Counted from the stretch's first letter, positions 8,969-18,867 are shown. The stretch is DNA of 64,000 nt from Spirosoma lacussanchae (GCF_005870035.1 NZ_SWJG01000003.1:1-64000); one strand, 5' to 3'. The notes: a model not told the origin generated them from the letters alone. Numbers and translations: made by a program.

Positions 8969-11900
8969 TTACTTGTTTACTCGTTGCAGATACTGGTTTG
9001 CCTCTTTTTTATAAAAGAGATTATAATTAGGAGAAACGGAACGCAGCACTTCTACTTGCTTCGCTTTCGTTTGCAGTGACGTAGTATCGAAAAAAGAAGG
9101 AGTGCTTTTTTTCAATGATTTAGCCGTCTCTGCCTGCCGCTTCGGATCTTCCTCCTGCTGTTTCAGCGCTTTTTCAGACTCAAGCAAACGGGTCATGATT
9201 TCGTTCTGCCGATTAATGGTGTTCTGATTGATCCGCTTGTTGACCAGATCTGTTTCAGTTTCATCCATTTTCTCCATTAACTCATTGACCTGCTTCTGCT
9301 GCTGTTTACCAACCTCAGTGCCTTTGGCATTCTCTTCCATCTTTTTCAGCATATTCCGAATCATTGCCTGCTGAGCCGCCATTCGCGATAACTCTTCGGA
9401 GAGTCCCCTCCCCGACTGACCGCCTTTCTGGAGTTGTTTCATTTGGTCATTGAGCTTCCGCTGCATCTCGCTCATGCCTTCACCGTCCTTCGGATTTTTC
9501 CCTTTTTTACCACCCGAACCTGACCCGGGCATAGCCATGGCGTTCATCTGCTGCTGCATATTCTTCAGCACATCACTCAACATCAACGCCAGATTATTAA
9601 TAGACGTCATGGCAAACTGCTGTTTAGAAGCGGCCATGCTTAGCCGGCGTTCCTTCAACTGTTGGGTGCTTTCGTCCATATAAAATTTCATATTGGTCAG
9701 CTCCCGTGTAACAAAAGACTGAATCTGAACGACCCGACTAGCCAGCGCGTTGAGACTATCTTCAATGATTTTGGCATCGTCCTGCAGCTTCAATTGTTCC
9801 TGCGACAGCTTGGTAACGCGAGGGTCCTGCAAGCTCATTCCCTTAAAATCTTTCATCACCCGCTCCTGGCCGAAGGAGAGGGTAATGAGGTTTTCGAGGA
9901 TATTCCGCAGGTCATCCATGTTCTCCTGAAGCTGTTCCATCTCAGCCGACTCCATCGACTCTTTCATGCTCTTGCTCATAGAACGCATAGACTTAGCCGC
10001 CTTACTTTTCGATGAAGCTGACTTTTTGCCCTGATTCTGCTTCATCTGTTTCATCGCTTCTTCCAGAGCTTTTTCAATCTCCTTTTGCTCCTGCTCAGAC
10101 ATCTCAGGCTTAGTAAGCTCATCTTTTTCAGCCTGTTTCTGAATCTCTTTCAGTTGCTCTTCCGTGTTTTTGAAGTCCTCCTGTGACTTCTCCAACTCCT
10201 TCTGCTGCTCCTGTGTGGTTTCGTCTTTCTTAGCGTCTTCCTGGGCCTGCTTCTCTAGTTTCTCAGCTTGCTTCTCCAGGTTTTCCGCTACGTTGTTGAC
10301 TTTCTGTTCAAGCTGCATCTGCTTGAACAGCTTCAACGCACGGTCGAGGTCGCGCTCCATATTCTTCTCTTTTCGGCTTAGCCGGTCAAGTAGCTCAGAA
10401 GCTTTCTCATCCTGTTTACGCTCCAATAGTTGCTTGAGCTGTTCATAAAGTTGCTTCGATTCCGGGTCGAGCAGCTCGTTGAACAGCTTCTGAAGTTGAT
10501 CTAGTTTCTCTTGGACAGCCTGATTTTTTTCAGCAAATCGCTGCTGGGTTTCGTTCGTCTTCTGGAACTGCTCCTGTAGTTTCTGTACTTCCCGCAGCAG
10601 TTCTTCCCGCTTTTGGAGTACGTCCTGAAGTTGTTTTTTATCCTGAAAATCAGACGATTTTTTGGTGCGCATCCGCTCCTCCATCTGGCTTAGCTCTTTC
10701 TTGATAGCCTGGGTTTTGCTGAGCGCGTTGTTAATGTCAGACTCTGTTTTCTCGGCCGATTTATCAACCTGTTTCTGAATCTCGGCCTGTGATGGGATAA
10801 CGAAATTGAGCTGATTGGAACGGCTTGATTTGGGGCCATTTACGCCATCATTATCCCATACCTGAACAAAGTACTCCAGTCGGTCTTCCTGTCCCAGTTT
10901 CAGGCTGTCCAGGGACCAGTTGTAAACAAAATTCTGCGAGGTGGTAGACCGATTGATTGGGATGTCTTTGGTATACGTGGGCGACGATTTATCGCCACGT
11001 TTAATAGTATAGTTCAGCCTCAGTTTTGAGAATCCGTAATCATCTGAAACCAGCCCGGACAGAGCAATATAATTGTAGGTTACCGTGTCCTGAATCCGAT
11101 CGACGGATATTTGGGGGAAGCGATCCGGGATTACCTGTACGTTATACTGGATTGACGAAGGCGCCGAAATCTGACTGTTTCGTAAGGAAACCGTGTAGAC
11201 CGTATTCTGCATCAACCGCCGATTGACGACAAAGGTATTGTCATCAATTAAGCGAGTCGGTATCGGTTGTTTGTCGGTATTAAATCGAAGCTGCAGCGAG
11301 TCGGTGTGGTCAGCGATAAACTCCCAGTTGACTACCGTTCCCTGCGGAACGAGCAGGTTTCCTACGTTGGCGAGCTGTTCGCCAGGCTTGTTCAGATAAG
11401 CCGGATAATCGAGCTTGACATTAAACGACAATACAGCAGGCCGGTCAATCAGAGCAACCGTATAAGCTGACGAGTTATAACCAGCGGCTTCCAGATGAAA
11501 ATCCAGATCGCGTTGCAGATTATCGAAGGTATAGGTGAACCGATCGCCCGACTGGTCGAGCTTGAACCGGGTACCGTTCGTAACTACATAAACAGCCTGC
11601 GGAATGGCGCTGCCGGTAAGCTTGACGGATAACGGGAAATCTTCGTTACGGAAGGCTTTCAGCGATTTGTTCTCGACGACAAACTGGAACGGGGCCTCTT
11701 CAACAAACTCTTTATTATAGTTGACCAGCCGGGTCGATGACTTCGTAAAAAAAGCTGGATTTACGATCAGAATCAGCAGAATCAACGCCAGTGGCGGAAT
11801 GGCATATTTTAGAAACTGCCGGTTACGACTGATCTGAATGGCGTTCGCAAAACGGTTAATCAACAGCTGTTGAGACCGCTGGTTCAGGCTGGCCTGTAAC

Positions 11901-12280
11901 AGATCACTCTGGTCGGACGAGATCCGCTGAAGCTGCAGTGTGTTCAGGAGCTTATCCCCTACTTCCGGAAAAAAGGTACCGATCTGCCGGGCGGCTTCAT
12001 CGTTACTGAGCGGTTTGTTGAGTCCATAAAGGCTCATCAAAGGCCGTACAATCAGCAGATACAAACTGACAAGAGCCATCAGGATGAAGCCGAAGAATAA
12101 GGCTCCCCGACCCACAGAGTTAAACCGGCCAATAAACTCGGCCGTGTTGATCAGGAGGTAGCCACTCCCCATCAGCGCTACGAAGAGTAAACTCCCCTTA
12201 ACCAGCTGATTCAGGAAATACCGTTTCTTGTACTCATCAATGCGCTGAATCAGCGTGGTGTAAGCGTTTATCGATTGCAT
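8969..12280 (-). CDS. DUF4175-family membrane protein with long coiled coil
   Basis: 1103 residues from the ATG at 12280. The upstream in-frame ATG at 12328 would overlap the neighbouring gene. Two membrane segments lie at the N-terminus (about residues 26-46 and 58-78) and a third near 155-175. An extracytoplasmic beta-rich part follows to about residue 500. Then comes a very long, Gln/Glu/Lys-rich coiled coil (about 510-950), including a Gly/Lys-rich break around GSGSGGKKGKNPKDG. The layout matches DUF4175 proteins widespread in Bacteroidota, whose biochemical role is not known. A small partner gene lies 19 bp upstream. Confidence 0.85.
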   Translation of the reverse strand: MQSINAYTTLIQRIDEYKKRYFLNQLVKGSLLFVALMGSGYLLINTAEFIGRFNSVGRGALFFGFILMALVSLYLLIVRPLMSLYGLNKPLSNDEAARQIGTFFPEVGDKLLNTLQLQRISSDQSDLLQASLNQRSQQLLINRFANAIQISRNRQFLKYAIPPLALILLILIVNPAFFTKSSTRLVNYNKEFVEEAPFQFVVENKSLKAFRNEDFPLSVKLTGSAIPQAVYVVTNGTRFKLDQSGDRFTYTFDNLQRDLDFHLEAAGYNSSAYTVALIDRPAVLSFNVKLDYPAYLNKPGEQLANVGNLLVPQGTVVNWEFIADHTDSLQLRFNTDKQPIPTRLIDDNTFVVNRRLMQNTVYTVSLRNSQISAPSSIQYNVQVIPDRFPQISVDRIQDTVTYNYIALSGLVSDDYGFSKLRLNYTIKRGDKSSPTYTKDIPINRSTTSQNFVYNWSLDSLKLGQEDRLEYFVQVWDNDGVNGPKSSRSNQLNFVIPSQAEIQKQVDKSAEKTESDINNALSKTQAIKKELSQMEERMRTKKSSDFQDKKQLQDVLQKREELLREVQKLQEQFQKTNETQQRFAEKNQAVQEKLDQLQKLFNELLDPESKQLYEQLKQLLERKQDEKASELLDRLSRKEKNMERDLDRALKLFKQMQLEQKVNNVAENLEKQAEKLEKQAQEDAKKDETTQEQQKELEKSQEDFKNTEEQLKEIQKQAEKDELTKPEMSEQEQKEIEKALEEAMKQMKQNQGKKSASSKSKAAKSMRSMSKSMKESMESAEMEQLQENMDDLRNILENLITLSFGQERVMKDFKGMSLQDPRVTKLSQEQLKLQDDAKIIEDSLNALASRVVQIQSFVTRELTNMKFYMDESTQQLKERRLSMAASKQQFAMTSINNLALMLSDVLKNMQQQMNAMAMPGSGSGGKKGKNPKDGEGMSEMQRKLNDQMKQLQKGGQSGRGLSEELSRMAAQQAMIRNMLKKMEENAKGTEVGKQQQKQVNELMEKMDETETDLVNKRINQNTINRQNEIMTRLLESEKALKQQEEDPKRQAETAKSLKKSTPSFFDTTSLQTKAKQVEVLRSVSPNYNLFYKKEANQYLQRVNK

Positions 12281-12299
12281 ATGAATACATGTTGAGTCG

Positions 12300-12644
12300 T
12301 TATACCAGCGCTGACTGGAAGTATTCAATAACGTGTTCCTTTAAAAACGTTTCCTGGGTTAGCAAATCGCCGGGGGGAACGGGCTTAGCGAGGGTCCACT
12401 GAGGCCAGCCATCTTTGTCCAGACCATCAAACGTATAGTACCCTGACTGGCTTAGCACTTTGCAAACCGCAATGTGCATCAGGTCCTGTTTGGCTTCCTT
12501 GGAGAAACGAATCGGGCCTTTTCCCAACTCCTGTACGCCGATCAGAAATAACACCGCATTCAGGTCTGCAGGCCGTTTGCCAACAAGTAGCTGTAGCTGA
12601 TCGAGCAAGCCTTCCCACTGCTTATCTACATCTTTTTCATTCAC
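12300..12644 (-). CDS. Small conserved protein of unknown function
   Basis: 114 residues, cytoplasmic by appearance (no signal or membrane segment), with an acidic N-terminus MNEKDVDKQWEGLL. The phrase ELGKGPIRFSKEAKQDLMHIAVCKVLSQSGYY looks like a conserved helical core. It is transcribed just ahead of the DUF4175 gene with a short gap, so the two are probably one operon. I do not recognise the family beyond having seen such small genes next to DUF4175 genes in Cytophagales. Confidence 0.75.
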   Translation of the reverse strand: MNEKDVDKQWEGLLDQLQLLVGKRPADLNAVLFLIGVQELGKGPIRFSKEAKQDLMHIAVCKVLSQSGYYTFDGLDKDGWPQWTLAKPVPPGDLLTQETFLKEHVIEYFQSALV

Positions 12645-12709
12645 GGGACTTGCCTGTTTATTGTTCTCTCTAAATTACACTATTTTTAGCTAACTAACGA
12701 ACAGTCACT

Positions 12710-13417
12710 GTGTTTAGGTTTATTCGCATAGCCCTTTCCGACTTTACCGACCTGCTTTTTCCAACCCTGTGTCTGGGCTGTACGCGATCGTTGACGGCCA
12801 ACGAAAAAATCCTTTGCACGCGCTGCCGGATCAACCTGCCGGAGACGGGGCAACACCGCCGGGCCGACGAAGATCACATCCTGAATAAGTTTGCCGGCAA
12901 AGTACCTATCGAGTTCGTGGCCTCCTACCTGCACTTCTCTAAGGGTGGAATCGTGCAAAAATTAATCCATCGTATTAAATACAAAGGCCAAAAGGAAGCG
13001 GCCCGCGAAATGGCGCTCTGGTACGGTGAATTGCTGAAACGGGAAGGAAGTCAGCTGCCCGAACTCGACCTGCTGATCAGCGTGCCGATGTCTAAAGCGC
13101 GGATGCAACAACGGGGGTTCAACCAGGCCGAATGGATTGCAGCCGGTCTCTCCGAAGCACTGGCTGTACCGATGCAGGCGGATGTACTGATGAGGAAACG
13201 GTTTCGTAGTTCGCAAACCCGAAAGAATCGGATCGAGCGCTGGGAGAATGTGAAAAACGAATTTGCCGTTCGGCAGGGCGTCGGCCTGCAGGGGCTCCGG
13301 GTGGCGCTTATCGACGACGTGCTGACTACGGGCGCCACGCTGGAGGCCTGTGCCGTTGCGTTGCTACAGGCGGGTTGTGCGTCAGTTAGTGTGCTAACGC
13401 TGGCGGCTACACGCTAA
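12710..13417 (+). CDS. comF: ComF-family phosphoribosyltransferase-like protein
   Basis: 235 residues. An N-terminal zinc finger (C21, C24, C36, C39) is followed by a phosphoribosyltransferase domain with the PRPP-binding motif VALIDDVLTTGAT (198-210). ComF/GntX relatives act in DNA uptake in competent bacteria, but in most species the role is unproven. The start codon is GTG. The gene is divergent from the DUF4175 operon and convergent with gldJ, from which a hairpin at 13423-13451 separates it. Confidence 0.9.
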   Translation: MFRFIRIALSDFTDLLFPTLCLGCTRSLTANEKILCTRCRINLPETGQHRRADEDHILNKFAGKVPIEFVASYLHFSKGGIVQKLIHRIKYKGQKEAAREMALWYGELLKREGSQLPELDLLISVPMSKARMQQRGFNQAEWIAAGLSEALAVPMQADVLMRKRFRSSQTRKNRIERWENVKNEFAVRQGVGLQGLRVALIDDVLTTGATLEACAVALLQAGCASVSVLTLAATR

Positions 13418-13451
13418 CAAAAAAGCGGCTACCCCGCTGGAGTAGCCGCTT
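13418..13451 (-). terminator. gldJ terminator
   Basis: 10 bp perfect stem AAGCGGCTAC / GTAGCCGCTT (13423-13451). It is followed leftward by TTTTTTG and lies 22 bp after the gldJ stop. It may also slow rightward comF transcripts. Confidence 0.8.
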
Positions 13452-13472
13452 CCGGAAGGCGATGCGGGTGGC

Positions 13473-14738
13473 TTATTTGTTACGACCAACGCCGATCATG
13501 GCGCAGCGGAAACCAATCATAGCCGTGGCTGAATCCTGATCCAGGAACCGGCGTGTACCGGGCGAGAGCCAGTACGCTACGTCGTTCCAGGAGCCGCCTT
13601 TGTAGACCCGAAGCTTATCGTCAATCAGGCTATTGTTGCCTTTCTTATCATAATTCTTGGCGTCATCAAGGTACCCGTTCCGCCGGATGGGGTTCAGGTC
13701 ATTTACATCTTCGTACGACAGCGGGCGGTATACGTCATACACCCACTCATTTACGTTACCGGCCATGTTATACAGACCAAAATCGTTGGCTGGATACGCG
13801 TAGATCTCGGCGGTAATGATGGCGCCATCGTTCGAACGACCGGCAATACCGGCATAGTCACCCCGACCGCGTTTGAAGTTGGCCAGCATCTGACCCTGTT
13901 TACGCCCTTTCTTGGGGTTCCGCACCGATGAACCATCCCAGGGGTAAATACGCTGGTTAATCTGGTTCTCATCCATGTACTGGGTACCGATGAGCGCTTT
14001 AGCGGCATATTCCCACTCAGCCTCTGTTGGCAACCGGTAATCGGGCAGGATCATACCACTTTCCAGACTTGGTTTGGTCGGAGCGGCTGAAGTGGCTTCG
14101 GCCAGGGCGGGTTCAGCCGCTTCTTTTTTCGATTTACGCTTGAGCGAAAAGCCACCCCCTTTTTTCTTTTTATCACCACCGCCTTTGGCTAACTCATTGT
14201 TAACCGCGTCGGTCCGCCACCGGGCGTAGTCGCTGGCCTGAACCCAGGAAACACCAACGACCGGGTAGTATCGGAAAGCCGGGTAGCGCAGGTACTGGGT
14301 AACGTATGAGTCGTTGAACGACAGGGGATTGGCCCAAACCGTTGTGTCGGGCAAGGCAGCCCGCACTACTTCCTCTGACGAGTCGCGCGAGATGGCGTTC
14401 AGGTACTCGAGGTAGTGAACGTTGGCAATCTCGGTTTCATCCATATAAAACGACTGGATCGACACCGTACGCTCGCGGTTATCGCGGGTGTTCATCACGT
14501 CTTCTTCCAGCGCCCCCATCGTGAACCGACCACCTTCAATGAAGACGAGGTTCGGGCCTGCTTTCTGCCCCGCAAATTTCTTTACCTGGAAGCCATCCTT
14601 CTGGTTGTAAGCAATTCCTGTCGCCGTACTTTTCTTGCCGGGTTGTACGCTGGTCGGATGCTTGGACTTACAGGATGCCAGTGCCGCCGTAGCCAGTAGC
14701 ACGTAAGCCACTCGTTGCAGGTGATACTTCTGAATCAT
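13473..14738 (-). CDS. gldJ: Gliding motility / type IX secretion lipoprotein GldJ-like
   Basis: 421 residues from the ATG at 14738, which gives a proper lipoprotein signal ending LASC; the ORF itself opens 10 codons earlier. The body is a formylglycine-generating-enzyme (SUMF1) fold: FIEGGRFTMGALEEDV, MDETEIANVHYLEYL, YPVVGVSWVQASDYARWRTD, and a C-terminal WNDVAYWLSPGTRRF...GFRCA. The GldJ phrase SATGIAYNQKDGFQV and the lack of the catalytic cysteines of true sulfatase activators point to GldJ rather than an enzyme. A lysine-rich insertion lies near residues 190-225. GldJ is needed with GldK for gliding and type IX secretion in Flavobacterium. The gene sits 39 bp after mfd. Confidence 0.82.
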   Translation of the reverse strand: MIQKYHLQRVAYVLLATAALASCKSKHPTSVQPGKKSTATGIAYNQKDGFQVKKFAGQKAGPNLVFIEGGRFTMGALEEDVMNTRDNRERTVSIQSFYMDETEIANVHYLEYLNAISRDSSEEVVRAALPDTTVWANPLSFNDSYVTQYLRYPAFRYYPVVGVSWVQASDYARWRTDAVNNELAKGGGDKKKKGGGFSLKRKSKKEAAEPALAEATSAAPTKPSLESGMILPDYRLPTEAEWEYAAKALIGTQYMDENQINQRIYPWDGSSVRNPKKGRKQGQMLANFKRGRGDYAGIAGRSNDGAIITAEIYAYPANDFGLYNMAGNVNEWVYDVYRPLSYEDVNDLNPIRRNGYLDDAKNYDKKGNNSLIDDKLRVYKGGSWNDVAYWLSPGTRRFLDQDSATAMIGFRCAMIGVGRNK

Positions 14739-14777
14739 TGCTGTATTTTGTGTAAAACGTAGATACAAAGTTGGGTA

Positions 14778-17700
14778 TTAAATCGACATTGCCCCTAAAA
14801 TTTCATCCAGCTGTTCGACCGAGTGAACGTCCGTATGGGTGAAAATTGGGCGGCCTTTTGACTCTTTCAGAGAACATTGGGCTGGGTTTCGCTTGATGTA
14901 GTCAATTACCTTGCCAAATTGGTCGCCGGTAAAGAAGGCATCATTCCCGTTAGAAACGAAGTATCCTTTCAGAATAGTATTCTTAAGCGTCAGTTTTTCA
15001 AGGTACAAGCGCTCGGCTTTCCACCGTACGTTCACCATCTTGATCAGGTTCTCGACTTCTTCGGGTAATGGCCCAAACCGATCGAGTATTTCCTGACGGA
15101 ACGCCAGCAGTTCGTCCGGACTCTGAAGGGTATCCAGCCGGGTGTACAACGCAAGCCGCTCTGATATGTTTTGAACATACCGTTCAGGAATAACGACCGT
15201 CAGGTCGGTTTCTATAACGGTGTCGGGCAGGGCCAGCTTGAGGTCGCCGGGTTTGGTCTCGAACAGATCCCGGAATTCGTTCTCGCGCAGCTCCTGTACG
15301 GCTTCATCCAGCACTTTGTGGTACATCTCGAAACCCAAATCGTTTACGAAGCCGCTCTGCTCGGCTCCCAGGAGGTTACCGGCTCCGCGGATGTCGAGAT
15401 CGCGCATGGCAATCTTGAAGCCTTCGCCCAGGTCTGAGAAGTCCTCCAGCGTCTGAAGCCGTTTCCGGGCATCGGCGGTGAGCACCGAAGGAGGTGGAGT
15501 CAGCAGATAACAGAACGCTTTCCGGTTGGACCGACCCACGCGGCCCCGCATCTGGTGAAGATCCGACAAGCCGAAGTAATGCGCATTGTTGATCAGAATC
15601 GTGTTGGCGTTCGATATGTCGAGGCCTGATTCGATGATGTTGGTCGATACGAGCACGTCGTACTCGCCTTCGATGAAGCGCGTCATGACTCGTTCCAGTT
15701 TGTCGCCTTCCATCTGGCCATGCGCCACGCCGATCCGTGCTTCAGGAACCAGCCGCATGATCAGGTTTCCGATCGACTCAATATCATTGACCCGGTTGTG
15801 AACGAAGAACACCTGCCCGCCCCGCCGGATCTCGTAACTGACCGCATCGCGAATGGTGGCTTCGTTGAAAGCGTGTACTTCGGTGGTTACGGGCTGTCGG
15901 TTGGGCGGGGGCGTAGCGATGACCGACAGGTCACGGGCGCCCATCAATGAGAAGTGCAGGGTTCGGGGTATGGGCGTTGCTGTCAGCGTAAGTACGTCGA
16001 CCTCCACGCGCATTTCCTTAAGCCGGTCTTTGGTTTTCACGCCAAACTTCTGCTCTTCATCGATCACCAGCAGACCCAGATCTTTGAACTTAATATCCTT
16101 GTTGACGATCCGGTGGGTACCGATCAGAATGCCGATCTCGCCCGCGGCTACATCTTTCAGAATCTCTTTTACCTTGGCCGCCGACCGAAAGCGGTTAATG
16201 TACTCGATCTTCACGGGGAAGTCGGCCATGCGTTCGCTGAAGGTCTTGAAATGTTGCATCGCCAGGATTGTGGTCGGGACCAGCACGGCTACCTGTTTGT
16301 TGTCGGTAACGGCCTTGAAGGCCGCCCGTATCGCGATCTCCGTTTTGCCGAAACCCACGTCGCCACAAACGAGCCGGTCCATGGGGTGCGGCCGTTCCAT
16401 ATCGTCTTTAACGTCGTTGGTAGCTTTAGCCTGATCGGGCGTGTCTTCATACAGGAATGACGACTCAAGTTCGGCCTGCAGAAAACTGTCGCGGCTATAG
16501 GCATAACCCGGTGCGGTTCGGCGTTTGGCGTAGAGGGCAATCAGCTCGCGCGCAATGTCCTTGACTTGCTTACGAATGCGGGACTTCTTCTGCTCCCACT
16601 CCTGCGAGCCCAGCTTGCTCATAGTCGGTGGAGTGCCCTCACGGCCGCTGTATTTGGCGATCTTGTGCAAACTGTGGATACTGACCAGCAGCATGTCATT
16701 ATCGCGGTAAATCAAACGTATGGCCTCTTGCTCGTTGCCGGCATTGTCCACTTTCTCCAAACCGGCAAACCGGCCAATGCCGTGATCGACGTGGGTTACG
16801 TAATCCCCGGGTTGCAGCGTTTTCAGTTCGCGCAGGGTCAGCGCCTTCGATTTTGAGAATTTATCCTGTACCCGGTACTTGTAATACCGGTCAAAAATCT
16901 GATGATCGGTGAAGACCGCAATCTTCAGCGCATCGTCCAGAAAACCTTCGCGCAGCCCAATGTTCAGCGGCTGAAACTTGACAAACGGATCCAGCTCTTC
17001 GAATATAGTGCGGAGCCGGTCGAGTTGCTTAAACGACTCAGCCGCGATGACGTTGGTATATCCCTTAGCCTGATTGTCGCCCAGTGTATCGACCAGCCGT
17101 TTGAAATCTTTGTTGAATGATGGCTGCGGCTTGGAGGGGTACTGCTGCCGGCCTTCGGTTTTGAAGTAGAATTTACGGCCAAACTCAACCGTCCGAAACC
17201 GTTTCAACTCGTTCAGAAACGACCGCCGGGTCTCGAACAGTTCACCCGGATCGGACACGATTTGAATGCCGCCACTGCTTGCTACCGTCGACTCAAAACT
17301 TTGTTCGGCTTTTTCGTAGCACTTTTCGACGATGTCGAGGGTGAACTCGATGTCTTTGGCCCAAACGGTTGTGGCTGCGGGCAGGAAGTTGAAGAAAGGC
17401 TCGCGGGTTTCCTCAACGAGCTTGGTCTGGATGTTCGGGATAATGTTGATGAACTCAACGGCCTCGGTCGAGAGCTGCGTTTCGGGGTTAAACTGCCGGA
17501 TGCTCTCTACCTCGTCGCCGAACAAGTCGATGCGATAGGGAAACTCACTGGCAAACGAGAATACGTCGATAATACCACCTCGTACCGAAAACTGACCGGC
17601 TTCGTAGACGAAATCTGTTTTCTCAAACTCGTAATTCTGCAGCAGTTCCGCAACGAAGTTAGTGTCCAGCTTCTCGCCTACCCGGATGGTTAGTGTATTG

Positions 17701-18131
17701 GCCTGTAACGAACGCTTGTTGATTACTTTTTCAAACAGCGCTTCGGGATACGTTACCATCAGCAGCCCATCTTTCGGAGCGGGGTTCAGCTTGTTCAGGA
17801 CTTCGGCCCGCATCAGTACGTTAGCGTTTTCAATCTCCTCGTACTGGTACGGCTTTTTGTACGACATCGGGAACAGAAGTACATCGCGCTCAAGCAGGTT
17901 CTGGATATCGTTGAAGAAGTAAGCGGCTTCGTCGCGATCGGTCAGAATGTAGAGATGATTACCGCCCACCGACCTGAACACGGCCGAGGCCAACACGGCA
18001 TCCAGGCTACCTGCCATTCCTTTAATCTGAAGGCGTTGGGGTTCGCCGTCAGGTTTCCGGCCAAAGGGTTCGGCCAGTAATTTTATGAAGCTATCGTCGG
18101 CATATAAGCCAAGCAATTCGTTAGGTTTCAA
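14778..18131 (-). CDS. mfd: Transcription-repair coupling factor Mfd
   Basis: 1117 residues, the normal length. Mfd removes RNA polymerase stalled at lesions and recruits UvrABC. Seen in order: a UvrB-like N-terminal part, the polymerase-interacting CarD-like domain (LQPGDYVTHVDHGIGRF, about residue 450), the RecG-like helicase with Walker A GDVGFGKTEIA and box DEEQ, motif VLTLTATPIPRTL, the QMRGRVGRS motif, and the C-terminal UvrA-masking domain. It is probably cotranscribed with gldJ downstream. Confidence 0.97.
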   Translation of the reverse strand: MKPNELLGLYADDSFIKLLAEPFGRKPDGEPQRLQIKGMAGSLDAVLASAVFRSVGGNHLYILTDRDEAAYFFNDIQNLLERDVLLFPMSYKKPYQYEEIENANVLMRAEVLNKLNPAPKDGLLMVTYPEALFEKVINKRSLQANTLTIRVGEKLDTNFVAELLQNYEFEKTDFVYEAGQFSVRGGIIDVFSFASEFPYRIDLFGDEVESIRQFNPETQLSTEAVEFINIIPNIQTKLVEETREPFFNFLPAATTVWAKDIEFTLDIVEKCYEKAEQSFESTVASSGGIQIVSDPGELFETRRSFLNELKRFRTVEFGRKFYFKTEGRQQYPSKPQPSFNKDFKRLVDTLGDNQAKGYTNVIAAESFKQLDRLRTIFEELDPFVKFQPLNIGLREGFLDDALKIAVFTDHQIFDRYYKYRVQDKFSKSKALTLRELKTLQPGDYVTHVDHGIGRFAGLEKVDNAGNEQEAIRLIYRDNDMLLVSIHSLHKIAKYSGREGTPPTMSKLGSQEWEQKKSRIRKQVKDIARELIALYAKRRTAPGYAYSRDSFLQAELESSFLYEDTPDQAKATNDVKDDMERPHPMDRLVCGDVGFGKTEIAIRAAFKAVTDNKQVAVLVPTTILAMQHFKTFSERMADFPVKIEYINRFRSAAKVKEILKDVAAGEIGILIGTHRIVNKDIKFKDLGLLVIDEEQKFGVKTKDRLKEMRVEVDVLTLTATPIPRTLHFSLMGARDLSVIATPPPNRQPVTTEVHAFNEATIRDAVSYEIRRGGQVFFVHNRVNDIESIGNLIMRLVPEARIGVAHGQMEGDKLERVMTRFIEGEYDVLVSTNIIESGLDISNANTILINNAHYFGLSDLHQMRGRVGRSNRKAFCYLLTPPPSVLTADARKRLQTLEDFSDLGEGFKIAMRDLDIRGAGNLLGAEQSGFVNDLGFEMYHKVLDEAVQELRENEFRDLFETKPGDLKLALPDTVIETDLTVVIPERYVQNISERLALYTRLDTLQSPDELLAFRQEILDRFGPLPEEVENLIKMVNVRWKAERLYLEKLTLKNTILKGYFVSNGNDAFFTGDQFGKVIDYIKRNPAQCSLKESKGRPIFTHTDVHSVEQLDEILGAMSI

Positions 18132-18165
18132 ACGTACCAGCAGGTTGTATTGTCAAACACGAAAA

Positions 18166-18190
18166 GCCGCTGGAAGAATGTTCCGGCGGC
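18166..18190 (-). terminator. Terminator after the barstar-like gene
   Basis: GCCGCTGGAA / TTCCGGCGGC pair with one mismatch around a 5 nt loop. Leftward it is followed by CTTTTCG. It separates the barstar-like gene from mfd. Confidence 0.55.
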
Positions 18191-18235
18191 ACGGTAGCAT
18201 AACAGCACGTTTCGGCGATTTGTTACAGGCGGAAC

Positions 18236-18682
18236 CTAGTTTAAGTCGGCAATCCGTTTGTAGTCGATCTGCTCTTTTTGCAATAGTTTCTGGATGCGCT
18301 CACTGTCCTCAAAAACAATGATGATTTCCTTCTTGTCGTCGGTTTCTTCATCATCGACCCATTTCCAATCCTCGGCCGTTGCATCAAGCATGTTCAGAAC
18401 ACTGGCCATCTTGGCGGGGTCACGTTCTTTGCTGATAAAGCTATTTGTATCGGTGATATAAAGAACAATTCGTTCGTCTTCCAGCCAGTGCAAATCGTTC
18501 AGCGAATCGCTCAGATCGTCGAGGCTGAAACCGAAATCAGGGATCTCCAGTACGTGAGCCATGGCCTCGTAAAACTGTCTCAGGCTAAGCGTTTTTGCCC
18601 CGTCAATATGGGCGATAAAATCGCTCCCGAATAGGGGCTTCAGATCGGCTTCTGACTGGCTGATTAGTATGTTCGGACTCAT
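18236..18682 (-). CDS. Barstar-family (ribonuclease inhibitor-like) protein
   Basis: 148 residues. The segment SLRQFYEAMAHVLEIPDFGF followed by SLDDLSDSLNDLHWL (about 34-68) matches the barstar fold signature, in which these helices plug the active site of barnase-type RNases. An acidic second half (WKWVDDEETDD) and a C-terminal strand IIIVFEDSERIQ follow. No barnase-like toxin gene is next to it. Bacteroidota often carry such stand-alone barstar homologues, and the target is unknown. Confidence 0.72.
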   Translation of the reverse strand: MSPNILISQSEADLKPLFGSDFIAHIDGAKTLSLRQFYEAMAHVLEIPDFGFSLDDLSDSLNDLHWLEDERIVLYITDTNSFISKERDPAKMASVLNMLDATAEDWKWVDDEETDDKKEIIIVFEDSERIQKLLQKEQIDYKRIADLN

Positions 18683-18723
18683 GTAATTCTACTAAAAATA
18701 AGGGGTGGTTAGTCTATAGAAAC

Positions 18724-18739
18724 TGTTCCACGTGAAAAT
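18724..18739 (+). promoter_or_regulatory. parS: parS-like ParB binding site
   Basis: TGTTCCACGTGAAAAT matches 14 of 16 bases of the B. subtilis parS consensus and shares the 12-mer TTCCACGTGAAA with the site at 8836-8851. It lies in the intergenic space upstream of the barstar-like gene. Confidence 0.65.
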
Positions 18740-18840
18740 TGAAAATCAGCAAGTTATAAACGTATGTAACCAGTTAAACCCTGGTTACTTATGCATATTA
18801 GGGTATACCATACCCGCAAAAGTACAATTTTAATCTATAA

Positions 18841-18867
18841 AAAAACCCTCTTCGAGAGAGGGTTTTT
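18841..18867. terminator. Bidirectional terminator
   Basis: 11 bp stem AAAAACCCTCT / AGAGGGTTTTT with a 5 nt loop and flanking A and T tracts, directly after the stop of the gene at 18874. It works in the leftward direction for the quinone-detoxification group. Confidence 0.85.
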
